NCBI RefSeq assembly: GCF_030813235.1
Contig: NZ_JAUSUB010000006.1
Location: 179,540-243,539 of the forward strand
Length of the DNA stretch: 64,000 nt
Direction of reading: 5' to 3'
DNA from: Cytobacillus purgationiresistens
Lineage (GTDB): Bacteria; Bacillota; Bacilli; Bacillales; Cytobacillaceae
Shown: one piece after another, positions 57,270 through 64,000 of the stretch
How the letters are laid out: each line of letters begins with the position of its first letter
Numbering within the stretch: position 1 is the stretch's first letter
Position numbers and translations under genes: made by a program
Notes under the pieces: generated by a model
Seen by the model: the letters and a program-made list of their open reading frames with translations, nothing else
What the model was told of the DNA's origin: nothing
Database searches by the model: none

Positions 57270-57893
57270 TTAAATACTCGACAAATTTCTTATTTTACAA
57301 TATTGATCTTTTATCTGTTGTTCATCATGTTGGACCATTGTATCAATCAATAACACATAATCCTCTTTACTTACTTTGTCTTGAGGGAAATTAAGAGAGT
57401 TATAATAATCCTTTAAAATCGTCCACATCCGCATAAATAAATGGTTATCAGCCAGCAGAATTATACGATAAAAAAATTCATCATCATCATAATTCCCTGT
57501 TAATGCCCATTCTTTTATCTTATTGAGCTCGCTATCGGCAGCTTTTCTCGCACCTAACCAAAGGCAATCCCATTCAATCAGAAACTTTGTTTCCTTTACA
57601 TCCCCTTTTGCTCTTTCATCCTGGAGAATAAAAGTGCTTAAAAGCTGAACGAGCTGGTGACCTCTAAAGTCTCTGATGAATGTACCTTCACCTCTTCGTG
57701 TTTCAATTAAACCCAGGAGCTCAAGCGCTCTAAATGCTTCCCGAACGGAAGAACGCCCAACGTTAAGGCGTTCTGACATTTCCCGTTCTGATGGAAGCTT
57801 ATCACCTGCTTGATAACCCTCTGTTTGAATCATAGCGCGTAATTGCTTGACGATTTCTAAATAAACCTTTGATGAACTTTGTGATGAATTCAC
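57270..57893 (-). CDS. FadR-subfamily GntR transcriptional regulator
   Basis: 207 aa. N-terminal winged helix (about 8-75: VYLEIVKQLRAMI, LPSEREMSERLNVGRSSVREAFRALELLGLIETRRGEG; key features the recognition helix V-G-R-S-S-V-R-E-A) followed by a helical FCD-like domain (about 85-200) with histidines in ADNHLFMR and MVQHDEQQ that could bind metal or ligand. GTG at 57893 has only a weak ribosome site; it starts 10 bp after the malic enzyme stop, so it is probably cotranscribed and translated by coupling. The effector is unknown. By context it may sense a central-carbon acid and control malic enzyme and accDA. Confidence 0.82.
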   Translation of the reverse strand: MNSSQSSSKVYLEIVKQLRAMIQTEGYQAGDKLPSEREMSERLNVGRSSVREAFRALELLGLIETRRGEGTFIRDFRGHQLVQLLSTFILQDERAKGDVKETKFLIEWDCLWLGARKAADSELNKIKEWALTGNYDDDEFFYRIILLADNHLFMRMWTILKDYYNSLNFPQDKVSKEDYVLLIDTMVQHDEQQIKDQYCKIRNLSSI

Positions 57894-57902
57894 GTTAGGT
57901 TA

Positions 57903-59141
57903 TCACTCACTTTTCCCAATAACTGCTAATTGCTCCGTCTTTGCCTTTACCTCTTCTGGATCGACCTTCAACCTGGCAACCCCTGTCTCCATTGCTGCTT
58001 TGGCTACTGCTGCAGCAACTGCAGGAGCAACTCTTGAATCGAATGGTGCTGGAATCACATAATCCGTATTAAGCTCTTCACTTGAAATCAGATTAGCAAT
58101 GGCTTCAACAGCAGCCACTTTCATTCTCTCATTAATATGAGTAGCTCTTACATCTAACGCCCCTCTAAAAATCCCTGGGAATGCCAATACGTTATTTACC
58201 TGATTAGGAAAATCTGAACGTCCTGTTCCAACAACCAACGCACCTGCAGCCTTTGCTTCACTTGGCATAATTTCCGGTGTTGGATTAGCCATTGCAAAGA
58301 TAATCGGATCATCATTCATTTTTTCAATCATTTCAACAGTCAAAGCACCAGCAACTGATACCCCGATAAATACATCTGCTCCGTTGATGACCTCAGATAG
58401 GCTGCCTTTTTCATTATCTCTGTTTGTGAATTTAGCAACTTCGCTTTTAATATCATTCATGCCATTTGGACGCCCCTCATAAATGGCACCCTTTGTATCG
58501 CACATAATGATATCTCTTACTCCGTATCTATATAGAAGTTTAATAATAGCAATACCAGCTGCACCAGCTCCGTTTGCTACTACTTTAATTTCATTCATTT
58601 TCTTGTCAGCAAGCTTTAATGCATTAACAAGTCCTGCTACAGTTACGATGGCAGTTCCATGCTGATCATCATGGAAGACAGGAATATTCGCTTCCTTCTT
58701 TAGTCTTTCTTCTATATAGAAGCAATTTGGGGCAGCGATATCCTCGAGATTCACACCACCAAAGGTTGGCTCTAGCAATTTAACCGTTTCTACTATTTTA
58801 TCGATATCTGTTGTATTCAAACAAATCGGGAAGGCATCTACACCTGCAAAGCTCTTAAATAACACAGCTTTCCCTTCCATAACTGGAAGAGCCGCTTCTG
58901 GTCCGATATTTCCCAATCCTAATACTGCCGTACCATCAGTGACTACCGCAACCATATTCCCTTTCATTGTATACTCATATACCGTTTCTGGCTTATCGTA
59001 TATCTCTTTACAAGGTTCAGCTACTCCTGGTGAATAGGCTAAGCTCAAGTCCTTTGCATTACGAACTTGCACCTTTGATTTAGATTCTAATTTTCCTTTA
59101 TTAACTCTATGCATATTTAATGCTTCATCTCTAAGAGTCAA
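57903..59141 (-). CDS. ytsJ: NAD(P)-dependent malic enzyme
   Basis: 412 aa, the short bacterial form (B. subtilis YtsJ 410). Catalytic tyrosine and lysine lie in LAYSPGVAEPCKEI and EGKAVLFKSFAG; metal ligands lie in NLEDIAAPNCF and FHDDQHGTA; the nucleotide site is VVANGAGAAGIAI. It decarboxylates malate to pyruvate, producing NADPH (YtsJ) or NADH. Start is a TTG at 59141, after AAGGAG. It is followed by the GntR gene in an operon, and a TGGTCTGACCA palindrome lies over its predicted promoter. Confidence 0.95.
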   Translation of the reverse strand: MTLRDEALNMHRVNKGKLESKSKVQVRNAKDLSLAYSPGVAEPCKEIYDKPETVYEYTMKGNMVAVVTDGTAVLGLGNIGPEAALPVMEGKAVLFKSFAGVDAFPICLNTTDIDKIVETVKLLEPTFGGVNLEDIAAPNCFYIEERLKKEANIPVFHDDQHGTAIVTVAGLVNALKLADKKMNEIKVVANGAGAAGIAIIKLLYRYGVRDIIMCDTKGAIYEGRPNGMNDIKSEVAKFTNRDNEKGSLSEVINGADVFIGVSVAGALTVEMIEKMNDDPIIFAMANPTPEIMPSEAKAAGALVVGTGRSDFPNQVNNVLAFPGIFRGALDVRATHINERMKVAAVEAIANLISSEELNTDYVIPAPFDSRVAPAVAAAVAKAAMETGVARLKVDPEEVKAKTEQLAVIGKSE

Positions 59142-59417
59142 GTTAAATCACTCCTTAAAGCCCCTTATAATAGGCTTGTTTATATTTTTTTGTATAAACA
59201 TTCAAAGCTTACATAATTCCCCTTTTAAGATTCTAGCTGAAAACCATTCTTTCTTTTTAAAGGCATGGTTACTAAAATGAACAGTCTAAAATTAAATATG
59301 AAAGTACAATAACATATAATAGAGGATAATCATGATAAGAAAGCTTGTCTACTTTCTTAATAAGGTCAAAATCCGCACATGGTGGTCAGACCAGTTTATG
59401 TTTACAATATAACATAA
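59142..59417 (-). promoter_or_regulatory. Malic enzyme promoter with GntR-type operator at 59383-59393
   Basis: On the minus strand, starting in the 3' end of the dnaE region: TTTACA, 16-nt spacer, TATATT (near 59404-59409), then the perfect palindrome TGGTC-T-GACCA (complement of 59383-59393) over the predicted start site, a placement typical of repression. The leader to ytsJ is about 240 nt and shows no further gene. Confidence 0.6.
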
Positions 59418-62400
59418 TTAATCAAGTTGTAAAGACTGGCCTCTCAAAATAACATTGTCCTCACCTAGTGTTTGCTTGAGTAAACCCAGTAATTGTTTAG
59501 TAGGCTCAACTCGGTCCTCCTCACCTAACTTAATGGTTCTTTTAGTGCGCTCATAATACAAGACTACAGCGGAATCTCCATTATTTTGCTGCAGGATTTC
59601 TTTTAGTTCACATAATTTTTCTTGTGTTTCGTTTTCACTTATGACTTTTAAATATAATATCGGCAACTGATTCTCCACGTTTTCAATTGCTTTAGCGGCT
59701 TGTTCAGCTTCCTGAATAACCAATTGTACTTTCCCATTTCTTTCTTCTGCTTTGCCTTCAATCAATAGAATATTTCCTTGGGTAAGCATGGCACTATAAC
59801 GATTAAATACATTTGGAAACACAACAGCCTCCATATCACCTGTTTGATCACTTAAAGATAGAAACGCCATTGCTTCACCTTTTTTCGTCCTGATTTTCTT
59901 TACATCCACAACGTAAATTACCGTTTTTACGATTTTATTCCTTGCTGTGTCCATCAGTCTTCCAAGGTCAATAGCACCGAGTAATGAGAAGAAGTCTTCA
60001 TAAATAGAGACGGGATGATTAGACAAGTAAAGTCCAAGCGCTTCCTTCTCTAAAGCTAGTTTATCTTCTGAGCGGATGGGATCTACATCGGTGTATTTTG
60101 GCTTTGGAAAAAATTCATCTTCTGTGAACATATCGAATTGGTCATCATCGGGCTTAACAAGCTGTGTATGTTCTATTGCCACATCGATACTTGCTAAAAG
60201 GGTCGCCCGATCCTCACCAAACTCATCAAGGCTGCCTGAATGGACGAGTACTTCGATTATTTTTCTATTAATGATTTTTGGAGAAACTGCTAAGCAAAAT
60301 TCAAAGAGATCCGAGAAATGTTTATTTCTTCGCGCTCTAAATATTTCCTTAAGAACATTTGCCCCTACACCCTTTATGGCAGCTAAACTATATCTAATTG
60401 CCTGTTTTTCCACAATAAATGGAAACACACTCTTATTGATGGACGGTGGTAAAATCTTAAGGTCCATCTGTTTTAGTTCATTAATATACTGTGCAATCCG
60501 ATTTTCGTTTCCGATAGCAGATGTTAATAAGGCCGCCATAAAATAGGGAGGGTAATGGGTTTTTAAATAAGCCAGCTGGTAAGCAATTAAACTATAGGCC
60601 ACTGCATGGCTACGGTTAAATCCATAATTAGCAAACCTGACTATTAAATCATAGATTTCATTTGCTGAACGCTTGTCATACCCTTTCTTATTAGCTCCCT
60701 GAATAAAGTGAGCACGTTCACGGTCTAAGACTTCCTTTTGTTTCTTGCTAACTGCTCTCCTTAACAAATCAGCTTCCCCTAAAGTAAACCCAGCCATTTT
60801 AGCAGCAATCTGCATAATTTGCTCCTGGTAAACGATCACACCATAAGTATTGCTGAGGATTGGCATTAGGTCAGGGTGGGGATAGTCCACTTTTTGTCTG
60901 CCATGCTTTCTATCAATAAATAATGGAATGTTCTCCATTGGGCCTGGACGATATAACGCATTCACAGCCACAATGTCTTCAAATGTAGTGGGCTGCAGCC
61001 TTTTTAGCACACTTCTCATTCCGCTGGATTCCAATTGAAATATCCCTGTTGTCTCACCGCTGCTTAAAAGGCTATAGACGTTCGAATCATCCAGTGGGAT
61101 CGTTTTTATATTTACCATTTTCCCAGTATTTTTTTTAATAGAGGCTAAGATATTTTCTATCAATGATAGATTTCTCAATCCAAGAAAGTCCATTTTCAAC
61201 AGTCCTAGCTCTTCTAAATGCTCCATGGTAAACTGTGTTAAATAAACATCATCGTGCCCCTTCTGAACAGGAATGACATTGACCAGCGGCTTTTCGCTTA
61301 TCACAACGCCAGCAGCATGAGTTGATGTATGCCTGGGCAGTCCCTCCAGTTTTAGAGCCGTTTCAAATAGCTTTTTATTCGTGGACGAATCATTAATCAA
61401 GTTGCGCAAACCTGTTGACTCTTGATAGGCGTTCTTTAAAGTAATGCCAAGCTTAGGAGGAATACTCCTGGAAAGCTGATCAAGCTCTTTTGTATTCAAC
61501 CCGAATACTCTGCCGACATCACGTAAAACCGCCTTTGTCGCCATTGTTCCAAAAGTAATGATTTGCGCCACATGCTGTTGACCATATTTTCTTGAAACAT
61601 ATTGAATGACTTCATCCCTTCGATGATCAGGAAAGTCAATATCGATGTCCGGCATGGAAATTCGATCAGGATTGAGGAAGCGTTCAAACAAAAGATCATG
61701 CTTAATCGGATCCACATCCGTAATAAAAAGAACATAAGCCACCATTGAACCGGCAGCTGAACCACGACCTGGCCCTGTCAATATTTTCTGGTCTTTGCAG
61801 TACCTCATAAAGTCAGCAACTATTAAAAAATAATCACTGAATTTCATCTTTTTAATGACGCTCAACTCATACTCCAAGCGGCTTCTTTCAGTCTCCGTTA
61901 CCTCAGGATATCTCTCTTTCAGCCCTTCATGACAGAGTGCATCCAGCAGGGACTCTGCTGTCTCTTCACCTTGCACAGGATATTTAGGCAGGTTTTTTTG
62001 ATTTAATTCAATCGTTACATGACATTCATTTGCAATCTTAATCGTATTTTCTAAAGCATCAGGAACATCTGCAAATAAATCTGTCATCTCTGAAGCGCTC
62101 TTTATATAATATTCCTTGCTCTGTGCCTGCTCTCGCTGTTCATCCTGCAGTTTTTCTCCATTTTTGATTGCTAACAGGCATTCATGAGCAAATGAATCAT
62201 CTTTTTCCAAATAGCATGCTGCATTTGTTGCAACCAATTGAATACTTGCCTCTTTCGACATCTGCTTAAGCAGACTCTGCAACTCCCGTTCTTCAGATAT
62301 GTCATGATCTTGCAGGGACAAATAAAAATGATCCTTCTCAAATATTTGTTTGAATTGGATTGCCTTGGCTTTTGCACTCTCATAATCATTGTTTAATGCA

Positions 62401-62804
62401 AGCTGTTCTATTTCTCCCTCGACTCCTGGGCTTAGTGCATATAGTCCTTTCGAATAAGCTTTAAGCCACTTTATCGGTAAACCCTCCCCAGTACTCGTTT
62501 GGAACGCACTTGTCATTTTTAATAGATTTAGATAACCTTCATTATTTTTCGCTAATAATACAAGAGGATAGGCTGCATTATCATCATGTTCACTAAGTAC
62601 ATCCACTGTTAAACCGAGAATTGGCTTGATCCCTTGCTTTACACACTCTTTGTAAAATACCGCGGCACCGTACATTACATTCCGATCGGTCAACGCCAGG
62701 CTTAAAAAGCCCTTCTGCTTAGCAGTCGCAACTAATTGGTCAACCTTAGCAGTACTTGTCAGTAAACTATACGCACTATACACCTGCAAGTGGATAAATG
62801 ACAA
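59418..62804 (-). CDS. dnaE: DNA polymerase III subunit alpha (DnaE)
   Basis: 1128 aa, the DnaE3-type polymerase used with PolC in low-GC Gram-positives, mainly to extend RNA primers. An N-terminal PHP domain (about 1-270) is followed by the polymerase core with catalytic PDIDIDFPDHRRDEV, GRGSAAGSMVAYVL and the fingers, then a helix-hairpin-helix region (IKGVGANVLKEIF) and an OB fold (about 975-1060, VIYVVDVKKIRTKKGEAMAFLSL). In the PHP part the metal positions read HLQVYSAYSLL and LALTDRNVMYG, where related enzymes have histidines, so it is probably not an active nuclease. The start is TTG at 62804, after GTGAAGGAAA. Confidence 0.95.
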   Translation of the reverse strand: MSFIHLQVYSAYSLLTSTAKVDQLVATAKQKGFLSLALTDRNVMYGAAVFYKECVKQGIKPILGLTVDVLSEHDDNAAYPLVLLAKNNEGYLNLLKMTSAFQTSTGEGLPIKWLKAYSKGLYALSPGVEGEIEQLALNNDYESAKAKAIQFKQIFEKDHFYLSLQDHDISEERELQSLLKQMSKEASIQLVATNAACYLEKDDSFAHECLLAIKNGEKLQDEQREQAQSKEYYIKSASEMTDLFADVPDALENTIKIANECHVTIELNQKNLPKYPVQGEETAESLLDALCHEGLKERYPEVTETERSRLEYELSVIKKMKFSDYFLIVADFMRYCKDQKILTGPGRGSAAGSMVAYVLFITDVDPIKHDLLFERFLNPDRISMPDIDIDFPDHRRDEVIQYVSRKYGQQHVAQIITFGTMATKAVLRDVGRVFGLNTKELDQLSRSIPPKLGITLKNAYQESTGLRNLINDSSTNKKLFETALKLEGLPRHTSTHAAGVVISEKPLVNVIPVQKGHDDVYLTQFTMEHLEELGLLKMDFLGLRNLSLIENILASIKKNTGKMVNIKTIPLDDSNVYSLLSSGETTGIFQLESSGMRSVLKRLQPTTFEDIVAVNALYRPGPMENIPLFIDRKHGRQKVDYPHPDLMPILSNTYGVIVYQEQIMQIAAKMAGFTLGEADLLRRAVSKKQKEVLDRERAHFIQGANKKGYDKRSANEIYDLIVRFANYGFNRSHAVAYSLIAYQLAYLKTHYPPYFMAALLTSAIGNENRIAQYINELKQMDLKILPPSINKSVFPFIVEKQAIRYSLAAIKGVGANVLKEIFRARRNKHFSDLFEFCLAVSPKIINRKIIEVLVHSGSLDEFGEDRATLLASIDVAIEHTQLVKPDDDQFDMFTEDEFFPKPKYTDVDPIRSEDKLALEKEALGLYLSNHPVSIYEDFFSLLGAIDLGRLMDTARNKIVKTVIYVVDVKKIRTKKGEAMAFLSLSDQTGDMEAVVFPNVFNRYSAMLTQGNILLIEGKAEERNGKVQLVIQEAEQAAKAIENVENQLPILYLKVISENETQEKLCELKEILQQNNGDSAVVLYYERTKRTIKLGEEDRVEPTKQLLGLLKQTLGEDNVILRGQSLQLD

Positions 62805-62919
62805 TTTCCTTCACACCCTAACTTTTCTTCTATTATTTATTATAGAACGTCCGTTTCAAAAATGAAAATGGATGGTCCTCATACAGCGTCACCTGCATCA
62901 GAAAATCCTTTTGATTAAT

Positions 62920-62947
62920 CATAAATACATAGGATTGTCCATATGAT
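62920..62947 (+). promoter_or_regulatory. Candidate sigma-E promoter of ytrHI
   Basis: CATAAAT (62920-62926), 13-nt spacer, CATATGAT (62940-62947), resembling the mother-cell sigma-E consensus (ATA-type -35, CATAnnnT -10). The B. subtilis ytrHI operon is sigma-E dependent, which supports the call. Confidence 0.6.
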
Positions 62948-63005
62948 GGAGTATAGACTAGATTTATCATTTTACATCAATATAAATTCTGTTGTAAGGA
63001 CGGTT

Positions 63006-63350
63006 ATGAATATGAATGAACAGCCTTTTTTCTCATCTTTGATAGAAAGCTACTTTATTGCTTTAGGCGTCTTAATTGGAGGTTCCATCATCGGCGGAAT
63101 CGCTGCTTTCTTCACTGGCAAACCACCGTTAACAGAGATTTTTAACCTGTCGAACTCCATTCGAATATGGGCAATCATTGCTGCAATTGGGGGAACATTT
63201 GATGCAGTTTATAGTTTTGAAAAAGGCGTTTTAGATGGTCAAACTAAAGATATCGTCAAACAATGTCTACTGATTTTATCTGCATTTGGCGGTGCGCAAA
63301 CAGGAGCACAGCTAATAATTTGGCTCACCCAGGAGCATATATCAAAATGA
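63006..63350 (+). CDS. ytrH: Sporulation membrane protein YtrH
   Basis: 114 aa from the ATG at 63006, 5 nt after TAAGGA; an in-frame ATG two codons later is possible, and a longer frame starting at 62943 would overlap the promoter. Three hydrophobic segments with LGVLIGGSIIGGIAAF and IWAIIAAIGGTFDAVYSFEKG, followed by GGAQTGAQLIIWLTQEH, match YtrH. In B. subtilis YtrH and YtrI are needed for efficient sporulation in the mother cell, but the mechanism is unknown. Confidence 0.9.
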   Translation: MNMNEQPFFSSLIESYFIALGVLIGGSIIGGIAAFFTGKPPLTEIFNLSNSIRIWAIIAAIGGTFDAVYSFEKGVLDGQTKDIVKQCLLILSAFGGAQTGAQLIIWLTQEHISK

Positions 63351-63859
63351 GAATCCCCCCCTACTATCGCAAACCTTCATGGCAACGGTTCTTTGCAGGA
63401 ATGGCCATAGGGGCGGTCATCAGCTGGTGCATTTTCGTCTATATATATGGAGAATGGCAGGAAAAGTACAGCTTGGAAATTAGATCCCAGAAAGATACAA
63501 TCGAAGAACTGACAGATGAAAAAAAGATTTGGCAGGAAGAATTCAAAAAACTCAATAAAGAGAATCAAAAGCTGCTAACCGTTCAAGAAATTATTGTAAA
63601 AATAACAAACGATGATGAAGCCGTCAGCAAGTATAAACTAGACTTATATAGCCTTTATGAAACAGAGGACAAAGTCCGTGAAGATATAAGTATGATGATT
63701 GCAAAGGATATCAACACCGTCTCACAAAGCAGCGAACTCATCAAAAGAATAATAGAAAACAAAACCCACCAGCTAAACGGCAAACGCTACCGAGTCAAAA
63801 TAAAATCCATGGTCATCTACACCACCCTAACAATCAAAGTGGAAATAATGTTGGATTAA
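63347..63859 (+). CDS. ytrI: Sporulation membrane protein YtrI
   Basis: 170 aa from the ATG at 63347, which overlaps the ytrH stop (ATGA). One N-terminal membrane segment (about 17-37, MAIGAVISWCIFVYIYG) is followed by a coiled coil (about 38-85, rich in E and K: QKDTIEELTDEKKIWQEEF) and a small alpha/beta C-terminal domain. This fits YtrI, the partner of YtrH. Its stop lies directly against the palindromic repeat, which may act as its terminator. Confidence 0.88.
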   Translation: MRIPPYYRKPSWQRFFAGMAIGAVISWCIFVYIYGEWQEKYSLEIRSQKDTIEELTDEKKIWQEEFKKLNKENQKLLTVQEIIVKITNDDEAVSKYKLDLYSLYETEDKVREDISMMIAKDINTVSQSSELIKRIIENKTHQLNGKRYRVKIKSMVIYTTLTIKVEIMLD

Positions 63860-64000
63860 CTGAAAAGCGGAAGGGCCTTGCTCAGCCCCGACAAGCATAA
63901 GTCAAACTGGCAGGAAGGTTTGATTTTTAACCTTCATGGCAGTTTGACTTATGACCTCGAGGGGCTAGGCCCTGCAGCTAGACAACTGAAATGCGGAAGG
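63860..64000. repeat. Palindromic dispersed repeat, partly tandem, cut by the window edge
   Basis: A unit of about 125 bp begins ACTGAAAAGCGGAAGGGCC and pairs with itself: GCTCAGCCCC/GGGGCTAGG-type outer arms, an inner ATAAGTCAAACTG / CAGTTTGACTTAT perfect pair, and an AAGGTT / AACCTT core. At its end ACTGAAATGCGGAAGG starts again, so a second unit follows outside the window. A decayed piece is at 2008-2045. It has no coding capacity. Such units are common between genes in several Bacillaceae. Confidence 0.8.

Overview
The window is a low-GC, core-chromosome segment from an endospore-forming Firmicute of the family Bacillaceae. Spore genes (sspI, ytaF, ytrH, ytrI, ytxC), Gram-positive control elements (two T-box leaders, an L20 leader, FadR, CcpN and sigma-W sites) and a gene order that follows Bacillus subtilis from lcfA to ytrI support this. 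I cannot name the species. Nearly all genes lie on the minus strand; plus-strand exceptions are rnhC, sspI, ysdB, a large protease with its neighbouring regulator, ytvI and ytrHI.

Layout, left to right. 1-2.5 kb: promoter and operator of a gene beyond the left edge (probably fadR), lcfA, and a decayed copy of a dispersed repeat. 2.5-9.1 kb: a 27-residue membrane peptide, yshE, mutS2, polX, cvpA, zapA, then rnhC. 9.2-13.1 kb: pheS-pheT behind a T-box. 13.1-17.7 kb: rRNA methyltransferase ysgA, sspI, M42 peptidase, dimeric dUTPase, ysdB behind a sigma-W promoter, a TVP38 protein and ysdA. 17.8-19.2 kb: infC-rpmI-rplT behind an L20 leader; infC starts with ATT. 19.2-25.3 kb: an accessory block not found here in B. 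subtilis, namely a 1397-residue secreted subtilisin with PA, Fn3-like, cohesin-like and dockerin modules, followed by an HTH-TPR regulator. 25.3-31.7 kb: T-box-thrS, ytxC, dnaI, dnaB, nrdR. 31.9-39.0 kb: speD, gapB (with CcpN boxes), coaE, ytaF, mutM, polA. 39.1-41.8 kb: hflK-hflC behind a sigma-W promoter, plus an ABC-ATPase remnant. 41.8-49.1 kb: phoPR, a MaoC-like hotdog protein, mdh, icd, citZ. 49.4-55 kb: ytwI, ytvI, fxsA, pyk, pfkA. 55.2-59.4 kb: accA-accD and a GntR regulator with malic enzyme. 59.4-64 kb: dnaE, ytrHI and an intact palindromic repeat running off the edge.

How the genes work together. The right half gathers central-carbon genes: late glycolysis (pfkA, pyk), entry to the TCA cycle (citZ, icd, mdh), gluconeogenesis (gapB), malate-to-pyruvate conversion (malic enzyme) and the first step of fatty-acid synthesis (accDA). 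The same perfect palindrome, TGGTCAGACCA or its complement, lies upstream of both accD and malic enzyme. This suggests that the GntR protein encoded between them controls NADPH and malonyl-CoA supply together. Replication and repair genes (dnaE, dnaB, dnaI, polA, mutM, polX, mutS2, rnhC) are scattered through the window.

The most unusual features are the protease/regulator block, the paired GntR operators, and hflKC placed under an exact sigma-W promoter. I found no rRNA or tRNA genes, CRISPR arrays, intact insertion sequences or prophage. All assignments rest on reading the sequence; no database search was run.
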